Below are positions 1 through 7,187 of a stretch of 64,000 nucleotides of DNA, piece after piece. Below the pieces are notes generated by a model. The model made no database searches, had not been told where the DNA came from, and was given only the letters and a program-made list of their open reading frames with translations. Origin of the DNA: Clostridia bacterium (GTDB lineage Bacteria; Bacillota; Clostridia; Oscillospirales; Acutalibacteraceae); NCBI GenBank assembly GCA_017560255.1, contig JAFYOI010000050.1, positions 31,763 to 95,762 on the forward strand. The letters are read 5' to 3'. The position numbers and the translations under genes are program-made. The first letter of the stretch is position 1, and the number at the start of each line of letters is the position of its first letter.

Positions 1-1
1 A

Positions 2-763
2 CAAAAAGAATTTACAGAATCGCTCGAAAAAGATGATGAATTCAAATCATCTGCTACACTACAAAGAATCAGGAATACCAAAAGATTTCAGGCGTACAGG
101 GTGTTGTTTGCAGATGACATCGCCGCTGCCACAACAGAATACCAAAAAGTTCTTGATGTTATCAAAGACAACGTTAATCGCAACCACTATAGTCAAGGAT
201 TAGAAAAGATTTCTTTTTCAAATGATATCATAAAAAATGAGGGCATAAAAGACGAGCTTATAGACATCATAGAGATCGAATACTTTTTAAACAATAATCC
301 TATCACACAAGAAATGATATTCCATTCAACAGAATATGGAATGTTCTTTAATATGAATTGGAAAAACCGTGATTATCGTTGCTACATTTCTATGCTCATA
401 CTCAGAGCCTTACATTTTGAAAAGCACGGTCACGTCGGTCGCGAAAACTACATTTCTATCAGCAACGACGATATCCGCAACTATGTATTAAATGTTGATT
501 ATTTTAAAAACAAGATAAATGACCATCCGTTTGATATAGATAAATATATCGGATACGCTATCGAAGAGATAAAACCCTGCGATGTTGTTATGCATTACGA
601 ACCCGATGAGTATTTCAGCGATGCCGTATGTAATATGATGTGGAAAAGAATTGCCAAAAGCAAAAACTGGAGCAAAGACGGAAAAATCATCAGCGACTCC
701 AAAGATTTGAACGACATTTTTGACATTATCTGCACATATTTCCAACAGCAATACAATAGCTAA
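2..763 (+). CDS. Hypothetical protein, 5' end outside window
   Basis: The frame is open from the first bases of the window, so the true start lies upstream. The GTG at 101 is only an internal candidate and has no convincing ribosome binding site. The visible part is about 253 residues, charged and soluble, with no membrane segment or signal peptide. I do not recognise a family. It is followed by two small genes with strong Shine-Dalgarno sites, which suggests one transcription unit ending at the hairpin near 1250. Function unknown. Confidence 0.6.
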   Translation, partial: QKEFTESLEKDDEFKSSATLQRIRNTKRFQAYRVLFADDIAAATTEYQKVLDVIKDNVNRNHYSQGLEKISFSNDIIKNEGIKDELIDIIEIEYFLNNNPITQEMIFHSTEYGMFFNMNWKNRDYRCYISMLILRALHFEKHGHVGRENYISISNDDIRNYVLNVDYFKNKINDHPFDIDKYIGYAIEEIKPCDVVMHYEPDEYFSDAVCNMMWKRIAKSKNWSKDGKIISDSKDLNDIFDIICTYFQQQYNS

Positions 764-793
764 AAGATACTATTTTTATAAGGAGGTGTTATT

Positions 794-976
794 ATGGGTT
801 ACTACGGACCGAGTTCAACATGGAAAATCGTTTATATTCCCAAAATTATGAACAATGGTGCACGAGGCGTTGCGCTTGTTGAGGCAGATTGCCACCAGAT
901 GGCGATGTCAACTTTTCAGCAGCAGTATGCAGGACAGTACCTCACTGTTGAAAAATGCGAAAAACTTGTTAAATAA
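794..976 (+). CDS. Small hypothetical protein (60 aa)
   Basis: A 60-residue protein starting with ATG behind a very good ribosome binding site (AAGGAGGTG at about 780). It is basic and soluble, with no recognisable motif beyond a Gln-rich middle. It lies 30 bp after the partial gene and 49 bp before the next small gene, so the three are probably cotranscribed. Function unknown. Confidence 0.6.
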   Translation: MGYYGPSSTWKIVYIPKIMNNGARGVALVEADCHQMAMSTFQQQYAGQYLTVEKCEKLVK

Positions 977-1025
977 AAAGCGACTATATGCTTTTTGAAA
1001 TTATAAAAATCAGGAGGACGATATT

Positions 1026-1232
1026 GTGTATTACTCTAAAACATGGAAACAATGTGCAACCTGTGCTTTTTGGTGCGGTCCAAGAGGAACGGACCATTGG
1101 GCGGACAACGTTGAAGTAGAAAACACAAATACAATGGGCAAATGCGGAATACCCTCAGGAGGGTGGAAAGGCGTTCAGATGGCCGCAAGTGCCACTTGTA
1201 ACAGTTGGCAGAAATGGCCTGTCTTAAAATAA
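1026..1232 (+). CDS. Small Cys/Trp-rich hypothetical protein (68 aa)
   Basis: Starts with GTG at 1026 behind AGGAGG. The 68-residue product has a CATC pair, a further Cys in WCGPR, a GKCG motif and a final TCNSW: five cysteines and several tryptophans spread regularly. This spacing suggests a small metal-binding or disulfide-stabilised fold, but I recognise no named family. It is the last gene before a strong bidirectional terminator. Confidence 0.6.
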   Translation: MYYSKTWKQCATCAFWCGPRGTDHWADNVEVENTNTMGKCGIPSGGWKGVQMAASATCNSWQKWPVLK

Positions 1233-1248
1233 TTCATAACAGCCAATC

Positions 1249-1284
1249 AAAAACGGCTCGGGATTTCCCGAGCCGTTTGGTTTA
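1249..1284. terminator. Bidirectional terminator, probably the original GGGtGRT gene terminator
   Basis: A 13-bp perfect stem (1251-1263 with 1266-1278, two-base loop), flanked by A/T runs on both sides. It ends the small genes to its left. Read on the minus strand it comes just after the displaced stop codon at 1296-1298, so it was probably the terminator of the GGGtGRT gene before the element inserted. Confidence 0.75.
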
Positions 1285-1292
1285 TTTAGGGT

Positions 1293-1386
1293 TTATTACT
1301 TCACAGCCTCTTCAACTGCTACTGCGCAAGCAACTGTTGCGCCAACCATGGGGTTGTTACCCATACCGATAAGTCCCATCATTTCT
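1293..1386 (-). repeat. Left attachment repeat: displaced 3' end of the GGGtGRT gene
   Basis: 94 bp that match 11307-11400 with three mismatches (1320, 1326, 1383). Read on the minus strand it encodes the last ~31 codons and stop of the GGGtGRT gene, and all three differences fall at third codon positions and are synonymous. The longest identical stretch is 1327-1382 against 11341-11396 (56 bp). This is the footprint of site-specific integration into the 3' end of a protein-coding gene. It marks the left end of the element. Confidence 0.85.
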
Positions 1387-1980
1387 TTGAGAATAGAGGG
1401 TTGCCTATTTGTATCAGATGACCTTAAGCCGTGAATATCAACACTTTTAACCTCTTGATAAAAATGATTAAGCACATTATTACCTACCCTTAAATGTGCC
1501 CATCATGCTTTTGGCAACCTGATTATAGAATCGAATCATCCAAAAGTCAAGAATCAAGCAAGTTTTAATCACATCAAAATCAACATAGAATCAAGAATCA
1601 ACCAAGTCAGAACCAAATTTTGATAGGAGTTCGTGCGTTTCAGCCGCCCAACCGCATAGTAAATCAAGCCAAGAGCAGAGGATTAGATAATAGTTCTCCG
1701 CCCTTTTTATTTTATTAAAACAAGCCGCTCTAAAAGGCGAATTATACACTCCGAGGATTTTTGATATGAGATATAATAAAGGTGTCAGATGAGAGAGAGC
1801 GGCCGCTCAAACGGTGCGAAACCTGAAAGTTAAACAATACACTATCAGGAAATAGCACAACTGATATACTTAACCCAGAAGGTCGGGAAAAAGACCTTAC
1901 AATAAAAATTTAGTGGCGACTACAAAACGCATAATAAAAAATATGCTGGCGAGCATGGTACGCAGAAAGGGTGTAAAACT
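1387..1980. other. Gene-free left end of the element with candidate integrase arm sites
   Basis: About 590 bp without a convincing gene. Around 1541-1566 and 1583-1608 the motif TCAAG recurs at short spacing. The same motif, in inverted orientation, recurs at the other end of the element (about 11165-11186, read as rc TCAAG). Such repeats at both ends are what arm-type binding sites of tyrosine integrases look like, but this is inference. A small hairpin (AAGGTC/GACCTT) lies near 1880-1900, ahead of the first element gene. Confidence 0.4.
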
Positions 1981-2418
1981 ATGTACATTTCAAAAACAAA
2001 AAAGGAAATCATTATCACAAAGACAGAATACGCAAAGGCATTCACAATCGGAACAGACGAATTTGATTCGTTGAGCAAAGCGATGGCGATGTTCCCGAAG
2101 GCAAAGGTTGTTATTAAGAAGTCTAACAACAGAAGCAACTACCCGAGAATTACAAAGGACTTTATGATTGACTATATCACAAATCATGACAAAACCTACC
2201 TCGATGAATTTAAGAATTTGTTTGATATGATCGGCCAAAATTATAAGGACGAGGCCAAAGACGAGTGGAAAGAGATTAGTTTCTTCTCTATTCGTGCGGT
2301 GTTCCTGAACAGATACCCCCAGTTCATGACCAAAAAGGATCGTGAGGAATACGAGGCGAAAAAGAAAGAAAAGAACAACGCAAAAGAAACCTCCACAAAG
2401 CCAGAAATGGCCGAGTAA
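1981..2418 (+). CDS. Hypothetical element protein, paralogue A
   Basis: 145 residues starting at ATG 1981 after AGAAAGGGTG. No known family recognised. It shares a common plan with the next gene: an N-terminal strand-rich segment, an Ile-rich middle, then an aromatic motif (here AVFLNRYPQF, there AWFLYKYPEF) near residue 105. The C-terminus is a Lys/Glu-rich tail. The pair looks like a tandem duplication inside the mobile element. Soluble, function unknown. Confidence 0.6.
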   Translation: MYISKTKKEIIITKTEYAKAFTIGTDEFDSLSKAMAMFPKAKVVIKKSNNRSNYPRITKDFMIDYITNHDKTYLDEFKNLFDMIGQNYKDEAKDEWKEISFFSIRAVFLNRYPQFMTKKDREEYEAKKKEKNNAKETSTKPEMAE

Positions 2419-2436
2419 TCAGAAAGGAGTAAAATT

Positions 2437-2913
2437 ATGAACGGAATTAAGGTAGATGTTATCAACAAGAAGGTTATCATGAACAAGAGGTTTGCTCAGA
2501 GGATGGCGAACACATCCTCTGAGGAATACAGAGAGTATGAGAGAATTATGAGCATCAACCCCGCATTTGCGGTTGAAGTCAGAGTTCAGAGAACGTATGA
2601 GGGCAACAGATACAGAGGCCTGACTTACAGATTCATTGAAGCCTACATCTATTGTCATGAACTTGATGACGAGAGCAGAAGAGTTGTTTTTTCTGAGTAT
2701 GTTGAAGAGAGATGGAAGGCGCTTGCTCACACTTGCGGTTTTCAGGAAGTCCGTGCGTGGTTTCTCTACAAATATCCCGAGTTTGACAATCTGTATTTCA
2801 CCACACATGAAGAGCCGCCCCGAGATAAGATTGAGGAACTGATGATGTATAGTGCCCATCTTTCAAACGGCAAACTTATTCCCAAGAGTGAGCCGTTGTT
2901 ATTATCAGCATAA
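2437..2913 (+). CDS. Hypothetical element protein, paralogue B
   Basis: 158 residues, ATG at 2437 behind AGAAAGGAG, 18 bp after paralogue A, so certainly in the same operon. It shares with paralogue A the order of short motifs: an N-terminal VDVINKKVI-like strand, a conserved Leu-Thr-x-x-Phe region and the FLYKYPEF motif. It lacks the Lys-rich tail and ends in a hydrophobic LLLSA. Function unknown. I infer a diverged duplication. Confidence 0.6.
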   Translation: MNGIKVDVINKKVIMNKRFAQRMANTSSEEYREYERIMSINPAFAVEVRVQRTYEGNRYRGLTYRFIEAYIYCHELDDESRRVVFSEYVEERWKALAHTCGFQEVRAWFLYKYPEFDNLYFTTHEEPPRDKIEELMMYSAHLSNGKLIPKSEPLLLSA

Positions 2914-2940
2914 CAAATCGGCCTTGCCATCACATGAAAA

Positions 2941-2993
2941 TTAAGTCAGACAATTAACAGTAATTATAATAAATATTGGTGTTAATACTATGA
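2941..2993 (+). repeat. Flanking repeat copy 1 of the 216-aa gene
   Basis: Begins TTAAGTCAGACAATTAACA and ends GTGTTAA. A related ~53-bp copy starts at 3661 after the gene. The ends TTAACA and TGTTAA are inverted relative to each other, so each copy can also form a small imperfect palindrome. Confidence 0.6.
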
Positions 2994-3013
2994 CTAAAAG
3001 AAAGGAATGGATT

Positions 3014-3664
3014 ATGTTAGAATCAGGAAGAACGTACACAAAACCAGAATTGGCGGAAATGTTTGGAACAAGAGATATGCAAGGGCTGCAAAGAAAGTTT
3101 GACAGATATGGTGTGGCGTTCTCCGTTGAGGGTAGAGGCGAAGGCGCAACCTTTACGATAACTAATATCGAAAATCCATTCAAGATCTATTGCATCACCG
3201 AATTGGGATTTAACGCTCAAACCGATTTTTACAAATTACGAAACTACTATTACTATTTTTTTAATGATGCAGAATTCAGATCAATGCCGGCCGAAGTGCA
3301 AGAGGCAAGGATGCGGTTAGTGCATAGAGATGTTTCAAGACAAACAATCGCATCGTATTTACAAAAACTTGATGATAAAAATTTTATAGAATTAAACACA
3401 AACAACTTTATTTACTACTTTGCATATAAGAATACCCAGAGAATCGTTGAAAGAGATGAATACACTGGAGCGTGGCATGGATATTGGGAAGATATAAAAA
3501 ATGGTTATTCTTCATTCCACGCAATAAATAACATGCGAAATAATTATGGTGGCGTTGCAAGGAAACAAGCAATTCCAGAAATCAACGGAATACATAATAA
3601 TGAAATTGAATTTTTGTGCAATCTTATTCAGAGGGATATTGAGCAAGAATTGGATAACGATTAA
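3014..3664 (+). CDS. Hypothetical element protein with possible N-terminal HTH
   Basis: I prefer ATG 3014 (216 aa), which has AAAGGA eight bases upstream. The upstream ATG at 2990 has no such site. Residues ~8-35 (TKPELAEMFG then a second helix) resemble a helix-turn-helix. A later segment (VSRQTIASYLQKL) also looks like a recognition helix. The rest is rich in Tyr, Phe and Asn. The gene is bracketed by two related 53-bp repeats, the second containing its stop codon, as if it were a cassette or were autoregulated at both ends. Family not recognised. Confidence 0.5.
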   Translation: MLESGRTYTKPELAEMFGTRDMQGLQRKFDRYGVAFSVEGRGEGATFTITNIENPFKIYCITELGFNAQTDFYKLRNYYYYFFNDAEFRSMPAEVQEARMRLVHRDVSRQTIASYLQKLDDKNFIELNTNNFIYYFAYKNTQRIVERDEYTGAWHGYWEDIKNGYSSFHAINNMRNNYGGVARKQAIPEINGIHNNEIEFLCNLIQRDIEQELDND

Positions 3665-3713
3665 GTCAAACAATTAACACCAATAATTAGATATAATTAG
3701 TGTTAAATATATA
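3661..3713 (+). repeat. Flanking repeat copy 2 of the 216-aa gene
   Basis: Begins TTAAGTCAAACAATTAACA and contains TGTTAAAT after a 21-base middle. It aligns along its length with 2941-2993. It overlaps the stop codon of the gene between the two copies. Confidence 0.6.
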
Positions 3714-3784
3714 ACTCAATTCGTAAAAACTATCTTAATCAATTATCTTTAATTCCGCTCTTCTGAAAATCAATATAATATGAC

Positions 3785-3871
3785 GGCATGACTTATTCAT
3801 TAGCAAAACCGCAACAGCGGTTTTGGATGAATAAGCCAATGCCCGATAAAACCGCATCGGCGGTTTTATCG
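3785..3871. other. Two adjacent hairpins sharing an AAAACCGC/GCGGTTTT core
   Basis: Hairpin 1 (3785-3843) has a GCAAAACCGC/GCGGTTTTG inner stem, a CTTATTCAT/ATGAATAAG middle stem and an outer GGCAT/ATGCC. Hairpin 2 (3844-3871) has GATAAAACCGC/GCGGTTTTATC, an 11-bp perfect stem. There is no U-tract, so these are not ordinary terminators. They precede two tiny genes and could be an mRNA control element, a recombination site or an origin structure. The shared core suggests one ligand or protein recognises both. Confidence 0.55.
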
Positions 3872-3896
3872 ATAATTGAAAAAGGAGATTATGATA

Positions 3897-3986
3897 ATGT
3901 ATTACAAAAAGGAACTTCCAGACTATTCAGATGATATGTATTTACAAGGATATTCCCCAGAGGAAATCCTGATGGCGGCGAGGTAG
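3897..3986 (+). CDS. Tiny hypothetical protein (29 aa)
   Basis: ATG 3897 lies nine bases after AAGGAG. The in-frame ATG at 3891 is too close to that site. The product is acidic and Tyr-rich and ends in ILMAAR. It is followed after six bases by another tiny gene. Real translation is likely from the ribosome binding site, but the function is unknown. Confidence 0.45.
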   Translation: MYYKKELPDYSDDMYLQGYSPEEILMAAR

Positions 3987-3992
3987 AGTATT

Positions 3993-4109
3993 ATGAAGAA
4001 AAAAAGAGAAGAGGATTTTCTTGAAAAGGAAATTTTGAAACTTGTGGAAAGTATGCTGAGTGTATCAGTCCAACACGCAATAGACGGTCTTTTCAAGGAT
4101 TGGAAATAA
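3993..4109 (+). CDS. Tiny hypothetical protein (38 aa)
   Basis: ATG 3993 to TAA 4109. The product starts with a KKKRE basic patch followed by an amphipathic helix. There is no strong ribosome binding site of its own, so translational coupling with the preceding tiny gene is likely. It stops just before a strong terminator at 4113. Function unknown. Confidence 0.45.
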   Translation: MKKKREEDFLEKEILKLVESMLSVSVQHAIDGLFKDWK

Positions 4110-4112
4110 CAG

Positions 4113-4152
4113 AACGGCAAACCGAGAGAAATCTTGGTTTGCCGTTTTTTTC
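4113..4152 (+). terminator. Rho-independent terminator
   Basis: 11-bp stem AACGGCAAACC / GGTTTGCCGTT followed by a run of Ts, directly after the 38-aa gene. The 267 bp to its right up to the repressor gene hold no gene I can support. Confidence 0.85.
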
Positions 4153-4420
4153 GTTTATATTCATTTGCGCCCGTCTGACGGGGAGAAAAGTTTTTCTATC
4201 ATTGGCGACCGCACAAATCGTCTTTCAGAATAAAAATCACATTTCAAAACGAAGCCGCCCACCTAAAAGCCAAGAGCATGGGAAAAAGTTTTTTCTTCCC
4301 AGAATATACCCCCTATGTCCGCAAAAGGGTGTAATCAATTTCCTGAACAAAAACACCGTGTTTTCCGCCCATTTTGCGCCTTTTGGAATACCGCTCCCGC
4401 CGTCCATGAAAGCAAGTGTT

Positions 4421-4645
4421 TTATTGAACACCCTCCGTATCGTCTGACACATACTCAATGAGGTCGCCCACCTGACACTCCAGAATGCGACACAAGGTAT
4501 CAATGGTTTTCCATGAAACCAGTTCGTTGTGTCTTATCTGTTGTAAGTATGATTGACCGATTAGTTTTTCTTCACGTATTTTCGTTGAGGAATAACCACG
4601 CTTTTTAAGTTCAGCCATAATATCAATCTTGTATCGTATAGCCAT
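4421..4645 (-). CDS. Cro/CI-type HTH transcriptional regulator
   Basis: 74 residues from ATG 4645, chosen because GGAAGGTGG lies upstream. The longer frame from 4684 has no site and overlaps the promoter. The fold is a short single-domain HTH_26/Cro-like protein: helices around AELKKRGYSSTKI, an ISQSYLQQI-like recognition segment (here LIGQSYLQQI), then WKTIDTLCRILECQVGDLIEY, typical of the family. It is divergent from the gene at 4829, and perfectly palindromic sites lie between the two genes. It is most likely the lysogeny-type repressor of the element, controlling itself and the operon to the right. Confidence 0.85.
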   Translation of the reverse strand: MAIRYKIDIMAELKKRGYSSTKIREEKLIGQSYLQQIRHNELVSWKTIDTLCRILECQVGDLIEYVSDDTEGVQ

Positions 4646-4690
4646 TTTTGCCGCCACCTTCCCTATTTTACTCAATTCTATCATAGGATT

Positions 4691-4780
4691 GCACTAAAAT
4701 CAAGTGTCAATTTGCACAAACAAAACACTAAAAGTTAGTGCAAATTGCCAATAGACAACACTAACATTTAGTGCTATAAT
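4691..4780 (+). promoter_or_regulatory. Divergent promoters with CACTAA-n3-TTAGTG operators
   Basis: Two 15-bp palindromes, CACTAAAAGTTAGTG (4726-4740) and CACTAACATTTAGTG (4759-4773), plus a half-site GCACTAA at 4691. The rightward promoter has TAGACA (4752-4757), 17 bp, TATAAT (4775-4780), so operator 2 sits exactly between -35 and -10. A leftward TTGACA (4705-4710) serves the repressor gene, with the half-site inside its spacer. This is a classical autoregulated switch. Confidence 0.75.
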
Positions 4781-4828
4781 GAGTACAGTTGATAAACAAC
4801 AAATAAAAACGCAAAGGAGTTAATCACT

Positions 4829-5104
4829 ATGTCAACAAACGAAATCGCAACAAAAATCGAGGCTCTCAGAGATATGGAAAATCTCATTGAAGAGGCAAAG
4901 GCGGAGGCCGAGGCACTCAGGGACGAAATCAAGGCAGAAATGCTCAAGCGTGATACCGAAGAGTTAGAGGCGGGCACATACATTGTACGTTGGACGTCAG
5001 TTCTCTCTCAGAGGTTCGACACAACAAGTTTCAAGAAGGTTATGCCCGAACTCTACAAGGAATACACCAAGCAAGTGTCAAGCCGTAGATTTACAATAGC
5101 ATAA
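4829..5104 (+). CDS. Small coiled-coil phage-like protein (91 aa)
   Basis: ATG 4829 behind AAAGGAG. Residues 1-50 are heptad-rich (ALRDMENLIEEAKAEAEAL) and predict a long helix. The C-terminal half is a small basic domain (YIVRWTSV then RFDTTSFKK). Proteins of this size and plan often follow the repressor in Firmicute phages and islands, but I cannot name a function. Its promoter carries the operators, so it is the first gene under repressor control. Confidence 0.6.
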   Translation: MSTNEIATKIEALRDMENLIEEAKAEAEALRDEIKAEMLKRDTEELEAGTYIVRWTSVLSQRFDTTSFKKVMPELYKEYTKQVSSRRFTIA

Positions 5105-5231
5105 GAAAAGCCCCTTGCCAGAACGCCGACCAAAGCAACTGGCAAGAGGGCAAACCCTCAGAACCAATAGGAGAGGGTGAGTACATTATAACTTACTCTC
5201 TCCGCCAAGTCAAACAAAAGGAGTAATAACT
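5105..5231 (+). promoter_or_regulatory. Intercistronic stem-loops
   Basis: Two hairpins without T-tracts between genes: CCCCTTGCCAG (5111-5121) with CTGGCAAGAGGG (5139-5150), and GGAGAGGGTGAGT (5170-5182) with ACTTACTCTCTCC (5191-5203). They could set mRNA stability or the ratio of the flanking genes. Confidence 0.4.
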
Positions 5232-5528
5232 ATGTATGTATTAAAGGATTTGTGGTATGGCAACGTATCACCGATAGAACGCTATGTCCGCTCTGATTCT
5301 GAGTACAGAGCATTGTTAATCAAGTCTGGCGATGTAATAGACGAGTTTGTTTGCGGATTGCCAACAGACAAGGTGGAGAAATGGGAAAAGGTCAGGGAGT
5401 TATTACAGAAGATGTCTATGCTCGAAGAAGAGGATGCGTTTGTTTGCGGTTTCCGCCTCGGTGCGAAAATGATTATGGACGTATTTGAGGAATACAAGGG
5501 ACAGTTCAACAGATTTAGTGAGGTGTGA
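5232..5528 (+). CDS. DUF6809-like hypothetical protein (98 aa)
   Basis: ATG 5232 behind AAAGGAG. The C-terminal half FVCGFRLGAKMIMDVFEEY resembles small proteins common in Clostridia mobile elements (DUF6809-like), where a helical protein ends in a GFRLG.K motif. The assignment is from memory of the pattern. It is one base upstream of the serine recombinase start, so the two are translationally coupled. Function unknown. Confidence 0.55.
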   Translation: MYVLKDLWYGNVSPIERYVRSDSEYRALLIKSGDVIDEFVCGLPTDKVEKWEKVRELLQKMSMLEEEDAFVCGFRLGAKMIMDVFEEYKGQFNRFSEV

Positions 5529-5529
5529 T

Positions 5530-6120
5530 ATGAATTACGGATATGCGAGATGCTCCACAAACGAAAACAAGCAAGATATTGAACGTCAGGTGCGGGAACT
5601 CAGAACGGCGGGTGCGCAAGAGGTATTCCTCGAATATGAGCACGGCGACTCCGCAATTAAAGAACAACTCTCTTTACTCTTGGAACAAGCGCAAATGGGC
5701 GACACAATATACACAACCGAGGTTTCCCGACTTGCCAGAAGTACAAAGCAACTTTGTGAGATAATCGAAACCGTGCGAGAAAAACGCCTCCGCCTTGTGA
5801 TAATAGGGAGTATTACAGTTGATTGCTCGGGCGGTCAGATTGACCCTATGACAAATGCGTTTATCCAGATGTCAGGTGTATTTGCGGAATTGGAATTGCG
5901 CATTATCAGAGCACGTGTCCGCTCAGGAATGGAGAACGCCAGAGCAAAGGGCGCACGCATCGGGCGACCGCACACAACGGTTGATAATATCCCCGTGATA
6001 TTCCTTAAACATTATCCTACATACAAGAGCGGAGTGCTGAATATCTCAGAGTTCGCCAGAGTGTGTAATATGAGCCGAACAACGGTCTATAAATATCTTG
6101 AACTATTGGAGAAGGCATAG
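5530..6120 (+). CDS. Small serine recombinase (resolvase/invertase family)
   Basis: 196 residues from ATG 5530. The longer frame from 5485 runs into the previous gene. The N-terminus YARCSTNENKQDIERQ carries the catalytic Ser (residue 9) and Arg of the family. EVSRLARSTKQL and the GRPHTT linker before a C-terminal HTH (ISEFARVCNMSRTTVYKYL) are typical of Hin/Pin/Tn3-type enzymes. The usual length is 180-200 aa. The element already has a tyrosine integrase, so this enzyme probably resolves dimers or inverts a segment. No inverted repeat pair for inversion was obvious to me. Confidence 0.9.
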   Translation: MNYGYARCSTNENKQDIERQVRELRTAGAQEVFLEYEHGDSAIKEQLSLLLEQAQMGDTIYTTEVSRLARSTKQLCEIIETVREKRLRLVIIGSITVDCSGGQIDPMTNAFIQMSGVFAELELRIIRARVRSGMENARAKGARIGRPHTTVDNIPVIFLKHYPTYKSGVLNISEFARVCNMSRTTVYKYLELLEKA

Positions 6121-6169
6121 CGATTTAATCGTAAGACCAATTCAATTCATAACAGAGGATTAGAAAATA

Positions 6170-6198
6170 TAGATTGTTTCACATCATTATGGTATAAT
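6170..6198 (+). promoter_or_regulatory. Candidate promoter of the pentapeptide gene
   Basis: TAGATT (6170-6175), 17 bp, TATAAT (6193-6198), 30 bp before the GTG start at 6228. The -35 is weak, the -10 is perfect. Confidence 0.45.
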
Positions 6199-6227
6199 GA
6201 AAAAAATCTAAACGAGGTGTATCAATC

Positions 6228-6935
6228 GTGGGGAAAGCAAGAAAGAAGCTTTTAGCGAAAAGGAAAGCTAAACGGATAAATAGAGAACAGATCAAATTAG
6301 CTATGAATAAAAGGATATATTTTACTTTAACAAGATGTTTAAAGAAACTGCAAGGAATATCCCATAAATATTGCTATAAATCAAATATGCATAACTTAAT
6401 TTATAAAGATGCAAAATTTAAAAATGTTAGATATCAATCATCTATTATTACAAAATGCAATTTTAATCAAGCAGAACTAATTGGTGTTGATTTTTGTAAT
6501 TGTAATTTAAGAAAATCTTCTTTCAAAAATGCTAAATTAAAAAATGTGTGTTTTATAAATTGCAATATCGAAGATGCGGATTTCTTAAATGCAAATTTTG
6601 AAAATGTTGTATTTGTTTGTGTTGGAACAAATAAGGCGAAAAATCTATCCATAAATTCAGGATGTAAATGTTATAATACCTATCCTAAGTTTGACTTGGA
6701 AAAAGATATGCAAGCTCAGTTACTGCAGTTGTCTGAAGATCCTTTATTGTATGAACCACATGTTTTGCATGTAACCAAAAACAAGTTGAATTTTTGGACA
6801 CTCAAAATACTTGAGGATTTATATGGAGAAAATGTATTTGAAGCATTGTCTGCGATAAAAAGTAGAAAGCAGAAAAAAGGATTTTATACCCTCCACTCCT
6901 ACATGAAACATATTGAAAGCTATTTGAAACTATGA
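6228..6935 (+). CDS. Pentapeptide-repeat protein
   Basis: 235 residues from GTG 6228. After a very basic N-terminus (RKKLLAKRKAKR), residues ~65-150 contain about ten A(D/N)(L/F)xx-like repeats such as DAKFKNV, NFNQAEL, CNLRKSS, DADFLNA. These should form a right-handed quadrilateral beta helix. The C-terminal ~85 residues are helical. Pentapeptide proteins include gyrase-protecting DNA mimics, but this one is basic at the N-terminus, so that role is not shown. The gene is more A/T-rich than its neighbours, suggesting separate acquisition as cargo of the element. Confidence 0.8.
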   Translation: MGKARKKLLAKRKAKRINREQIKLAMNKRIYFTLTRCLKKLQGISHKYCYKSNMHNLIYKDAKFKNVRYQSSIITKCNFNQAELIGVDFCNCNLRKSSFKNAKLKNVCFINCNIEDADFLNANFENVVFVCVGTNKAKNLSINSGCKCYNTYPKFDLEKDMQAQLLQLSEDPLLYEPHVLHVTKNKLNFWTLKILEDLYGENVFEALSAIKSRKQKKGFYTLHSYMKHIESYLKL

Positions 6936-7032
6936 TATAATAATATCGTCCTGCTCCGGAACCTGCAAAGGGGATTGTTAATTGTATAAATGAGGACATA
7001 TAACATTAGCAAGTATTCGAGGGGGGATGTCT

Positions 7033-7134
7033 ATGATAAATGATGTTTTAGCTTTTGTATCTTTTGGTGCTTTTTTGTTGGAATTGTTGTTTAGTAGTAG
7101 CTTCCTGCCCCGATTACTCGGGGTTATCATTTAG
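7033..7134 (+). CDS. Small hydrophobic peptide, possible type I toxin
   Basis: 33 residues from ATG 7033 behind GAGGGGGGATG, a very strong ribosome binding site. After an Asp near the N-terminus comes one continuous hydrophobic helix (VLAFVSFGAFLLELLF), then a short Phe/Leu-rich end. Size and plan resemble the holin-like type I toxins of Firmicutes. A CCCCG/CGGGG hairpin overlaps its 3' end. An antisense RNA has not been identified, so the toxin idea is inference. Confidence 0.4.
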   Translation: MINDVLAFVSFGAFLLELLFSSSFLPRLLGVII

Positions 7135-7187
7135 GTTAATAGTGTTTTGATCTTTCTTTGGAAAAATTTATTTTTGGGGAGGATTTT

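Noticed and set aside
4100..4447. 115-aa open frame after the 38-aa gene
   Set aside because: It runs through a strong terminator and into the repressor gene, has no ribosome binding site and odd composition.
5530..6120. Invertible DNA segment next to the serine recombinase
   Set aside because: I saw no convincing inverted repeat pair flanking a promoter or gene nearby.
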